A stretch of DNA of 64,000 nt, taken from NCBI GenBank assembly GCA_039990395.1, contig JBDXFZ010000144.1, positions 62,001 through 126,000 of the forward strand, given 5' to 3'. The notes below the pieces were generated by a model. It ran no database searches. It had not been told where the DNA came from and was given only the letters and a program-made list of their open reading frames with translations. This stretch comes from CALINF01 sp039990395. GTDB lineage: Bacteria > Pseudomonadota > Gammaproteobacteria > Pseudomonadales > Halieaceae. Positions 18,209 through 26,405 of this stretch are shown in pieces. The number at the start of each line of letters is the position of its first letter. Positions within the stretch are counted from its first letter, which is position 1. The position numbers and the translations under genes were made by a program.

Positions 18209-18235
18209 AAACCCGCTCACCGAGCGGGTTTTTTT
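18209..18235 (+). terminator. Rho-independent terminator after tRNA-Leu
   Basis: CCCGCTC pairs with GAGCGGG around a 3-base loop. AAA lies upstream and a run of seven T follows, a textbook intrinsic terminator starting 7 bases after the tRNA. The A and T flanks could let it also act on the leftward strand, but no gene needs that here. Confidence 0.92.
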
Positions 18236-18283
18236 ATGCCTCGAGCGTCGGACTCCCGGCCCGCCAGCACAGCTGACGCTCGT

Positions 18284-21200
18284 TCAACTCGACGTGGTGG
18301 GCGCTAACTGCTCTTTCCTGCCACGCTGCGACAACTCCAGCGCAGTGACCGTTAACGCTGGCAACATTGTCAATGTCACAATCGCAGCACCAAGAATGCC
18401 AAACATCACGATAGCACCCACGCCGCGGTACAGCTCTGTGCCAGCGCCTGGGATCAGCACCAGCGGTGCCAGACCCAGAATCGTAGTGATGGTGGTCATT
18501 GCAATGGGACGCAGACGCGCATGCACGGCTTCGCTGACAGCCTCATGTGCGGTCATTCCTGCGTCGTTCAGGTTTTTCACAGCACGGTCGACAATCAGTA
18601 TCGGGTTGTTGACTACCGCACCCATCAAGATCAGGAAACCCAGCATGGAGATCATATCGAATGGCTGCACTATTGCCGGAATTCCTATCAGCGGCAGCAA
18701 TCCACCCAGGCCATTAAGTAAGGCAAGCCCTACAATTCCCCCTGCAATGCCCAGCGGAATTGTGGTCATGATGAGTAATGGGTAGCCCCAGTGAGAAAAA
18801 ATGGCAACCAGTAGCAAGTAAACCACGACCAACGCTATCGCGTAGTTTCCTACCAGTGATTCGCGCGTGGCATCCAATTGATCGGCGGCGCCTGATATAG
18901 CAATATCGACACCCACTGGCAGGTCTCCCTGATCGCGCAGATACTGAACCAAGTCCTCTCGAACACGCTGCACTCCAGTTTCCAGGGCCACGCTACGCGG
19001 AGGGATGATATTCAATGTAACCGTACGCCTGCCATTAACGCGGCGAAGTGAGTCTGTACCAATCGTCTCCTGTATAGACGCCAATGATCCCAACGGCAGC
19101 ACTGCCCCAGAGGGCGTATAAACAGGCAGCTGACCCAGACTATCCAAATCTGCATTCTGGCCAACATTGCTGTAAACATACATATCGATTTTGTCGTCAT
19201 CGAGAAAGAACTCATCAACGAAACTACCGTCCGTTAATGCAGCCACGGTAAAACCCAACTCCTGAGCGCTCAGGCCCAACTCGGCCGCGCGTTCCCAGTC
19301 AGGGCGTATCTCGATCATCGGCTGGGCTAGCGCAAACGACGAAGGCTGGCTCTGAATTCGGGGATTATCGAACACCTCCTGAGCACGTTCGTAGGCCATA
19401 CCAGCAACTTTATAAATGGTGGCCAAATCGTTACCCGCGATATCGAGGTTGATGCTGCGTGTGCCTCCATCGTTACTACTGATGATGGACCCTCGGCTCG
19501 CGAAAGCGCGCATGCCGGGATACTCACGGTACTTCGTTGTTAACGCATCCATCAATGCTTCGATATCAGACGGATCCACCGGCTGGGTGATAATACGCAG
19601 GGAATCGATGCCGATTCTGAAATTTAAATACTCGATAGCAGGAACATCACTTTGGCCACCGTGAAAAAGCGCGGGGTCACTTTGCACGTAAGGCAAAAAG
19701 TACGCTTCAACTTCATCGCCTATTGCGCGCATCGCCTGCAGGTTGTACCCCGGCGGCGCGCTCATCACGGCGAACACTTTAGGCTCTTCCCCTTCTGGCA
19801 AGTATTCCGCTGCAGGCGTTAGCAGCGCAATAATTGCCGCGCTGATGAATATCGTGAGGCCAATGCAGGCAAAGCGACGCTGACCGGTTGCCAACATGGC
19901 ATCAACCGCACGTAGCGTGACCAGACGACCTTTCTCGCCAATCTCACTCACTTTGCCTGGCTTTCTCTCTATCGGCGTAAACCTTGCTGCAGCAGCAGGC
20001 AATACAGTAATGGCCACCAGCATGGACGCCAGAATTGCGGCCGACACCGCAATAGCTACATCTGAGTAGAGCTGCCCTGCCTCCTGCTCGACAAACACCA
20101 CCGGCACAAACACCAGTATCGTGGTCATCGTAGAGGCAAATACGGCGGACCATACTTGCTTCACACCATCGAGTGCCGCCTGAAATCTCGTCTTTCCCTT
20201 GCGCCACTCCAGCTCGATACTTTCCAGTACAACAATGCTGTTATCCAGCGTCATACCTATAGCGAACGCAATGCCCGCCAGCGAGATAACATTAATGGTA
20301 CGCCCGGCGAGCAATAATCCCAGAAACGCCACAATGATACAGACAGGTATACCCAGCACCCCGATGGAGGTGGTTCGAGCTGACCGCAAGAACAAAAACA
20401 TCACCACGGTTGCAAGCAATGCGCCTAGAATCAAATTCTGCCAGACGTTGCGTATCGAGCTTTCCACATACGTTACGTCATCGGAGATTAGTGTGAGTTT
20501 CAGCCCTGCAGGCTCTAACAGCTCTCGATTAATTGGGCCTAATTCACCGAGTATGGCGCGCTTGATATCAATCACATTCGAACCCGACTCACGCCGCAGG
20601 GAAATACCAATACTGGGCTCACCGTTAAAACTGGAATAGCCACGCTTTTCGAAGTGATCAAGCTGAATCTGAGCAACATCTGCCAATCGAGTAATGGCAT
20701 CGCCTCGCCGATTCAAAACCAGATCATTAAGTTCTTCAATAGATTCGAAGCGGCCTATCGTGCGCAGCAAATATTGTCGTTTACCCGATTCAATCTCGCC
20801 GCCTGAGCGGTCCCGATTACGAGCGCGAATGGCGCTACGTACGTCGGTCAAGCTTAAGCCGCGCTGCGCCAGTCTGGCCGGGTCAATCAGTATCTGGATC
20901 TGACGCTCAGCTCCGCCCCATACCGACACCTCGGAAATACCCGGCACCCTGGAAAGCCGGGGCCTTACCGTATCCTGTAAAAAGTCGACGGTGAGATCGA
21001 GATCCAGCTGACGCGGGTTGCCTGCCAATGGCGTGACAGCAAAAAACATAAAGTTGTTGCTAGAAAAGGAGGTTGCGTAGATTCTCGGCTCATCCACATT
21101 ATCGGGATAAGACGGCACCTGACTCAGTGCATTATTAACCCGTATTAGCATCTCGTTTGTGTCTGTGCCAAACGGGAATTCGAGTGCTATGCGAGAGCGA

Positions 21201-21454
21201 CCACTCTCGGCAGTTGCCAGAATACGCGAAACGCTCGGCAGCGTGCGCAGGTATTCCTCCTGCTCGATCAGAATTTCTTTCTCGATATCCTGGGGGTTGG
21301 CCCCAGGCCAACTGGTAACCACTGTGATTACCCTTACATCCAGATCCGGAATCATCTGCACCGGTATTCGCAATCCAGCAAAAATACCCAGCACACAGAC
21401 AATCAGCACTACGACCGCGGTGAGTGTGCCGCGACGAATCACCTGCTCAAACAT
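18284..21454 (-). CDS. RND-family efflux pump, inner membrane transporter
   Basis: A 1056-residue protein with the twelve-span RND layout: a first helix near residues 10-30, a large periplasmic loop, a helix cluster about 335-480, a second periplasmic loop and a final helix cluster about 860-1030. Motifs include IPVQMIPDLDVRVITV and SWPGANPQDIEKEI at the start and AGIAFAIGMTLDNSIVVLE, with the proton-relay Asp region in the membrane. It resembles AcrB/HAE1-type pumps more than CzcA metal pumps, but the substrate cannot be deduced. It lies 27 bases after the adaptor gene on the same strand. No TolC-like outer membrane gene is in the window. Confidence 0.92.
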   Translation of the reverse strand: MFEQVIRRGTLTAVVVLIVCVLGIFAGLRIPVQMIPDLDVRVITVVTSWPGANPQDIEKEILIEQEEYLRTLPSVSRILATAESGRSRIALEFPFGTDTNEMLIRVNNALSQVPSYPDNVDEPRIYATSFSSNNFMFFAVTPLAGNPRQLDLDLTVDFLQDTVRPRLSRVPGISEVSVWGGAERQIQILIDPARLAQRGLSLTDVRSAIRARNRDRSGGEIESGKRQYLLRTIGRFESIEELNDLVLNRRGDAITRLADVAQIQLDHFEKRGYSSFNGEPSIGISLRRESGSNVIDIKRAILGELGPINRELLEPAGLKLTLISDDVTYVESSIRNVWQNLILGALLATVVMFLFLRSARTTSIGVLGIPVCIIVAFLGLLLAGRTINVISLAGIAFAIGMTLDNSIVVLESIELEWRKGKTRFQAALDGVKQVWSAVFASTMTTILVFVPVVFVEQEAGQLYSDVAIAVSAAILASMLVAITVLPAAAARFTPIERKPGKVSEIGEKGRLVTLRAVDAMLATGQRRFACIGLTIFISAAIIALLTPAAEYLPEGEEPKVFAVMSAPPGYNLQAMRAIGDEVEAYFLPYVQSDPALFHGGQSDVPAIEYLNFRIGIDSLRIITQPVDPSDIEALMDALTTKYREYPGMRAFASRGSIISSNDGGTRSINLDIAGNDLATIYKVAGMAYERAQEVFDNPRIQSQPSSFALAQPMIEIRPDWERAAELGLSAQELGFTVAALTDGSFVDEFFLDDDKIDMYVYSNVGQNADLDSLGQLPVYTPSGAVLPLGSLASIQETIGTDSLRRVNGRRTVTLNIIPPRSVALETGVQRVREDLVQYLRDQGDLPVGVDIAISGAADQLDATRESLVGNYAIALVVVYLLLVAIFSHWGYPLLIMTTIPLGIAGGIVGLALLNGLGGLLPLIGIPAIVQPFDMISMLGFLILMGAVVNNPILIVDRAVKNLNDAGMTAHEAVSEAVHARLRPIAMTTITTILGLAPLVLIPGAGTELYRGVGAIVMFGILGAAIVTLTMLPALTVTALELSQRGRKEQLAPTTSS

Positions 21455-21481
21455 ACCTACCCCAACCCTTCAACGTAACTG

Positions 21482-22618
21482 TCATGGCTGTGTTGCACCT
21501 GCAGACGCTCGCAGAGACACCTTCTGCCCTGGCCGAAGCGTTTCATTACCCTGTACCACCACCCGATCACCCGCACTCAAGCCATCGCGAACTTCAACGA
21601 AACCATCAAATTGTAATCCCGTTTCCACCAGTAGCTCGCGCGCTGTAAGAGAGTCGCCTTGTGTGTCTATTACCCAGATTACCGATCGACCGTCCGGATA
21701 ACGCAATAGAGCGTCTCGCGGCACCACAATACCTGTCCTGCCCGTGGGTATTTTGAGGGTGGCACTCACGGAGCGCCCTGTTATCAATCCCGGGTGGGTT
21801 TCCAACGGTGCTACTCGTAGTAAAAACGTTCTATCGTCGCGATCAGCTACGGGTACGGCAGTCGCAAACCGCCCTACATAACGAGCGTCAGCGTTGGGTC
21901 CCACGCTGTATTCAATCTGGGTTTCTGGGCCCACCAAAGGCAGAAAATCTTCCGCCACCTGAAAATCCAGCCGCAGCTGTGTTGTTGAGATCAACGTAAA
22001 GATTGCCTGCCCAGGTGTTACCCACTCACCTGATTCCGTCAGCTTGGCTGCGACCACTCCATCAAACGGAGCACGCACTGTGTGCCTGGCAAGTATCGCC
22101 TCATCTCGCGCGGCCTGAGCCTTCACCTCACGCAGCAGTGCTTCGTCCTCGGCAACCTCAGCTTGAATATCCAACACCAGACTCTCGGCAATACTCTGCT
22201 GTGGCGCCAGTTTACGCACCTCGAGGAGGCGTCTATTAGCGTCCGACACAGCCTGCTGTGCCTGCTCAACACGGGCACTTGCACCATCTACCTGCAATTG
22301 CGCCAGCTCGGCATCGAGCGTCAATAACACATCGCCGGCCATCACTCTGGATCCAGCATCCACCATCACCAATTCTACCTGGCCACTCGTTGCCGCAGAG
22401 AGCTGCGCGCTGCGCGCTGAGGTCACCGTGCCTTGAACTTGAAGCTGCCGCAAAATGGGCTGCTCCACCGCCTCAGTTACCACCACAGGTAAGCCGTCTT
22501 GCGCCGCTGCCGGCATACTCCATCCGAGCAAAATACACATCAGGATGGCAATACAAGAGGACACCCGATATCTACTCGACAACGGCACACCTGTGTCTAC
22601 TAAATTGCACTTCATCAA
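21482..22618 (-). CDS. RND efflux periplasmic adaptor (membrane fusion protein)
   Basis: A 378-residue protein. The N-terminal signal ends around MPAAAQ. The mature part has a beta-barrel/lipoyl half-motif (SGQVELVMVDAGSRVMAGDVLL), an alpha-helical hairpin at about 105-170 and the second lipoyl half HTVRAPFDGVVAAKLTESGEWV, the standard HlyD/AcrA layout. It bridges the RND pump to an outer membrane channel. It is upstream of and probably co-transcribed with the pump gene. Two Met codons start the frame; either could be used. Confidence 0.93.
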   Translation of the reverse strand: MMKCNLVDTGVPLSSRYRVSSCIAILMCILLGWSMPAAAQDGLPVVVTEAVEQPILRQLQVQGTVTSARSAQLSAATSGQVELVMVDAGSRVMAGDVLLTLDAELAQLQVDGASARVEQAQQAVSDANRRLLEVRKLAPQQSIAESLVLDIQAEVAEDEALLREVKAQAARDEAILARHTVRAPFDGVVAAKLTESGEWVTPGQAIFTLISTTQLRLDFQVAEDFLPLVGPETQIEYSVGPNADARYVGRFATAVPVADRDDRTFLLRVAPLETHPGLITGRSVSATLKIPTGRTGIVVPRDALLRYPDGRSVIWVIDTQGDSLTARELLVETGLQFDGFVEVRDGLSAGDRVVVQGNETLRPGQKVSLRASAGATQP

Positions 22619-22846
22619 AAACTACTCATCCGGTTGGTTGATCTCCAAAATTCAGCCCGCAAACATCCAGCCGCGGTTACGCATACGGTGTGCATGCAGA
22701 TCAATCACAGCCTGAAGCCGCGATGGCCATTTAGCTGCGCACCATGGAACACCGACAACTTCAAGATGGCATTTACGCCCTTCAGGCGATATATTCGCTA
22801 ACCCTGCAGACAACATACAACTTCTTTTCTCGGAAACTGCCTCTTC

Positions 22847-23608
22847 ATGACTTATTGCCTCGCCATCGCCCTGAATGAGGGCTTGGTGTTCTGCTCTGAC
22901 TCCCGCACCAATGCTGGCCCGGATCGCGTGAGCTCTTACAGCAAGATGCATCGCTTCTCAGTGCCCTATGACCGCTCACTGGTTATCCTCACAGCAGGCA
23001 ATCTCGCCACCAGTCAGGCTGTGATTGCACAGATTCAACGCGATCTGGAAGAAGACGCCGAGTTTAACATCATGAAGGCCGAATACGTTGCGGATGTGGC
23101 TGACTATCTGGGTGCACTCAGCGTTGCAGAACAAGCCAAGTACGCCAAAAAAGGCGGACCCAACGCTGGGTTCAATGCGTCAGCCACGTTTATCCTGGGT
23201 GGTCAGATCAAAAATCACCCGCCTGAGCTCTACATGATCTATCCGGAGGGGAATCATATTACCGCGTCTGATCAATACCCATATCTGCAGATCGGCGAGA
23301 CCAAATATGGCAAGCCTATACTGGATAGAATTATTCGCTCAGACACACCCTTTGAGACCGCGATGCGCTGTGCGTTGGTTTCTGTCGATTCAACGATGCG
23401 ATCCAATGCCACGGTGGGACCGCCACTGGAGTGCCTGTTCTATCGGGCAGATAGCCTACGACCGCAAGAACGCTTTTTAAGGTTGGAGGAACATCACCCG
23501 TATCTGGCTGAGCTACGAGAGTCGTGGGACGACAGCATTCGCTCTGCTTTCAACCAGCTGCCACCATTGCAGCCAGTATTCGACGAGCACACCAACGAGT
23601 CAGCCTGA
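22847..23608 (+). CDS. Anbu (proteasome-type peptidase, ancestral beta subunit)
   Basis: A 253-residue protein starting MTYCLAIALNEGLVFCSDSRTN. Thr2 is the expected N-terminal nucleophile after Met removal, and the SDSRTN stretch carries the conserved Asp region of Ntn hydrolases. Length and start match Anbu proteins, which form ring- or helix-shaped complexes of unknown substrate. Alpha-E and circularly permuted ATP-grasp genes lie immediately downstream on the opposite strand; these are the usual genomic companions of Anbu. The transglutaminase that often completes the set is not present in the window. Confidence 0.88.
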   Translation: MTYCLAIALNEGLVFCSDSRTNAGPDRVSSYSKMHRFSVPYDRSLVILTAGNLATSQAVIAQIQRDLEEDAEFNIMKAEYVADVADYLGALSVAEQAKYAKKGGPNAGFNASATFILGGQIKNHPPELYMIYPEGNHITASDQYPYLQIGETKYGKPILDRIIRSDTPFETAMRCALVSVDSTMRSNATVGPPLECLFYRADSLRPQERFLRLEEHHPYLAELRESWDDSIRSAFNQLPPLQPVFDEHTNESA

Positions 23609-23635
23609 GCTGGAAAGCACTCCGTTTAAAGCGGT

Positions 23636-24568
23636 TTACTCTGGCTGGAACCAGGTATCGGTAATCACTGCACTCAAATCATTCAACGTGAGTTGAAAAC
23701 CATCGATAAAGCGGTGCAACTCTTCTCGTGTCGCGTTATTTGGATCAAACCGCCTCAATTTTCGCCGCGCACGCTCTACGACTCGCAGCGCATTTTTATT
23801 CGAGCGCAACGGACCAAGTTCCTCACGAATACCGCTTAGGCAAAATCTGACTGAGCGCGGAAACATTTGCTCCGAGAAAACGAAATCAACAACTGCGTTC
23901 TTCTCTACCAAGGGCCCCACGGCACGGCGATAGGCCCCCATCGCGGACAAACCTTGCAACAACGCACCCCACAACAGCGGGTCGATTGCCTCGAATGCGC
24001 CTTCGCGCTCAAGAATATCGCCCGCACCCACATCTATTACCCGCGTGATCATGTCAGACCGTTCAAGCAGCCGGCCTAACTTAATAAACCTGTAGGAATG
24101 GTCTCTGCTTAAGTTGCTCATTAGCAAACCATTGATCATCTGACACCGAGAGACAACGTGTTCCAGAAACGCGTGCCGATTACGCCGGCCCACCGAGCCC
24201 TCACTCATCTCCTCCACGTAGAGATGCAGTTCGTTGACCATTTCCCAGGCTTCTTCAGGCAGCACATCGCGGGTTGTTCTCACATTTTCACGAGCCGCCT
24301 TGATGGAGGACGGAATACTGGAAAAATTGTCCCGATCGGCGATCAGAAACTTCAACACATTCTGCTCGTTTGCCGCACGATAGCGTTCATTGAACACCGG
24401 GTTGGCATCAAGAATGGAGATCAATACGTCCCAACCCGGCTCTGAGCCTTTGGGTATGTCCATAATAATGTGCTGATAGGCCATCACCAGCCTTGCAGTA
24501 TCCTCGGCGCGCTCAAGATACCGCGCCATCCAGTACAAACGTTCGGCCACTCGCGAGAGCATCGTCAT
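23636..24568 (-). CDS. Alpha-E domain protein (DUF403)
   Basis: A 310-residue helical protein starting LSRVAERLYWMARYLERAEDTARL, the signature of alpha-E proteins. They are always linked to ATP-grasp amide ligases and sometimes to Anbu, and are of unknown biochemical role. The start overlaps the stop of the ATP-grasp gene by four bases (ATGA), so the pair is translationally coupled. It converges with Anbu, 27 bases apart. Confidence 0.88.
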   Translation of the reverse strand: MTMLSRVAERLYWMARYLERAEDTARLVMAYQHIIMDIPKGSEPGWDVLISILDANPVFNERYRAANEQNVLKFLIADRDNFSSIPSSIKAARENVRTTRDVLPEEAWEMVNELHLYVEEMSEGSVGRRNRHAFLEHVVSRCQMINGLLMSNLSRDHSYRFIKLGRLLERSDMITRVIDVGAGDILEREGAFEAIDPLLWGALLQGLSAMGAYRRAVGPLVEKNAVVDFVFSEQMFPRSVRFCLSGIREELGPLRSNKNALRVVERARRKLRRFDPNNATREELHRFIDGFQLTLNDLSAVITDTWFQPE

Positions 24569-26013
24569 TTTTTGCCCTCCACAATCCAGGTATCCTTACT
24601 GCCGCCACCCTGCGAGGAGTTAACGACCAGTGACCCCTTGACCAACGCCACACGCGTCAATCCCCCTGGTGTCACCCAGCAATCTTTGCCTTGCAATATA
24701 AAGGGTCGCAAATCGAGGTGACGCGGCTGCACTGAATCGTCAATGTAAGTCGGTGCCGTAGAGAGGCTAAGCGTGGGTTGTGCAATATAATTGCGAGGGT
24801 CTTCTTTGATCAGCTGGGCAAATTTGCGATGCACTCCCTTGGTGCTATGTGGCCCTACCATGAGGCCATAACCACCGGATTCGTTGGCAGGCTTAACCAC
24901 AAGATCCTTTAAATTTTTGAGCACATACTCTCGATCTTTTTCACGCATGCACAAATAGGTGGGAACACTTTCGAGCAGCGGCTCTTCCTTTAAGTAATAC
25001 CGAATCATATCGGGCACGTACGCGTACACCACCTTATCGTCGGCGACCCCAGCACCGGGTGCGTTCGCTATTGCGACCTTGCCCGCCTTCCACGCACGCA
25101 TCAATCCCGGTACGCCAAGCGCGGAGTCCTCACGGAAGACTTCCGGGTCCATAAAGTCTTCATCGATTCGTCTGTAAATGACATCTACTCGCACGGGGCC
25201 GTCCACTGTGCGCATATAAACCTTGTCGGTGTCATCAACGAAAAGATCACCGCCCTCCACCAACTCGGCGCCCATACCTTGGGCCAGAAACGCATGTTCA
25301 AAGTAGGCAGAGTTATAAATCCCGGGAGTTAACACAACTATGCAGGGGCGCCTTCTGTCTCTGGGAGACAATGACGCCAGCATTTGGTAAAGACGAGAGG
25401 GGTAATCGTCTACCGGTAAAATAGAGTAGTTCTCAAACAGCTCGGGTAGCACACGCTTGGTAATCTCGCGATTTTCTATCATGTACGACACACCCGATGG
25501 TACGCGCAGGTTGTCTTCAAGCACATAGAACTTGCCATCACCGGCGCGAACCAGATCGCTACCACAGATGTGTGCCCAAACCCCGTGACGTGGAGATATG
25601 CCCGCACACTCCGGCCTATAGTTAGGTGAGTCGAGCACGATCTCAGACGGCACTACACCGTCTTTCAAAATTTTCTGGGCGTTGTATATATCGTCGATAA
25701 AGCAATTGAGCGCGCGGCTTCGCTGAGTCAGCCCGGTACTAACCTCTGCCCAGTCCTTGGCAGGTATCACCCGGGGAATAATATCGAACGGCCAGGCGCG
25801 GTCGATATTGCCGCCCTCGGTATAGACCGTAAAGGAGATGCCCATTTCCTTTATAGCAAGCTCTGCTGCGGCGCGTCGGGCATCCATTTCATCCCGGGGG
25901 AGACTTTGCAGCAGTTTCACCGCCTGTCGTGCGGCCACTCGAGGTTGACCCTTTGGAGTAATCAACTCATCAAAGAAATCGCCAGCCTGATAGGATTTCC
26001 AGCTCTTGTTCAT
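24565..26013 (-). CDS. Circularly permuted ATP-grasp type 2 ligase (DUF404/DUF407)
   Basis: A 482-residue protein from the ATG at 26013 (MNKSWKSYQAGDFFDEL); a 31-residue upstream extension has no family-like sequence and is left out. Motifs include GISPRHGVWAHICGSDLVR, FYVLEDNLRVPSGVSYM and VVKPANESGGYGLMVG, typical of the permuted ATP-grasp family thought to make amide bonds, perhaps adding residues to peptides. It is coupled to the alpha-E gene. The PqqD-like gene starts 110 bases away on the other strand, so the two probably share a divergent promoter region. Confidence 0.88.
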   Translation of the reverse strand: MNKSWKSYQAGDFFDELITPKGQPRVAARQAVKLLQSLPRDEMDARRAAAELAIKEMGISFTVYTEGGNIDRAWPFDIIPRVIPAKDWAEVSTGLTQRSRALNCFIDDIYNAQKILKDGVVPSEIVLDSPNYRPECAGISPRHGVWAHICGSDLVRAGDGKFYVLEDNLRVPSGVSYMIENREITKRVLPELFENYSILPVDDYPSRLYQMLASLSPRDRRRPCIVVLTPGIYNSAYFEHAFLAQGMGAELVEGGDLFVDDTDKVYMRTVDGPVRVDVIYRRIDEDFMDPEVFREDSALGVPGLMRAWKAGKVAIANAPGAGVADDKVVYAYVPDMIRYYLKEEPLLESVPTYLCMREKDREYVLKNLKDLVVKPANESGGYGLMVGPHSTKGVHRKFAQLIKEDPRNYIAQPTLSLSTAPTYIDDSVQPRHLDLRPFILQGKDCWVTPGGLTRVALVKGSLVVNSSQGGGSKDTWIVEGKK

Positions 26014-26123
26014 GCCATTACACTTCAATAACGGAATAACGTTCGAGAGTACTCCAATGACAGGACAGCTTCCAGCCGAATGGACTACACTACCCAACAC
26101 AATCACTGAACGCCTTCCCGACT

Positions 26124-26405
26124 ATGAATCTGAAACAAACCATTACCCTGTCTCCGGATGTAATCTCTCAGGAAGTTTCAGGTGAAACTGTATTGCTGGA
26201 TCTAAAGAGCGAGAATTACTTTGGACTGGACGAGGTAGGCACGCGAATCTGGCAACTGATTGAAAGCGCCGGCGATCTCGAAGCTATATTCAATACACTA
26301 ATGGAAGAATACGACGTAGATGAGGAACAACTGCTGGGCGATTTATCAGAGCTCGTCGGCGAAGTTGAAAAACTGGGACTAGTAAAATTGGAGACACGCG
26401 CATGA
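26124..26405 (+). CDS. PqqD-like (RRE) protein
   Basis: A 93-residue protein: ISQEVSGETVLLDLKSENYFGLDEVGTRIWQLI then a helical part with MEEYDVDEEQLLGDL. This is the RiPP recognition element fold as in PqqD and lasso B1 proteins: the sequence 'V-LDL..-Y-GLD.VG..IW' followed by a winged-helix segment. Such proteins bind leader peptides. Its stop overlaps the ATG of the molybdopterin oxidoreductase (ATGA), which implies coupled expression. No precursor peptide is visible next to it. It may instead serve the RiPP locus at 43-50 kb, which has a B2 but no free-standing B1, or be specific to the adjacent enzyme. Confidence 0.82.
   Translation: MNLKQTITLSPDVISQEVSGETVLLDLKSENYFGLDEVGTRIWQLIESAGDLEAIFNTLMEEYDVDEEQLLGDLSELVGEVEKLGLVKLETRA

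Noticed and set aside
26014..26106. N-terminal extension of the ATP-grasp frame
   Set aside because: The family-like sequence begins at the ATG at 26013; the extension overlaps the probable divergent promoter region.
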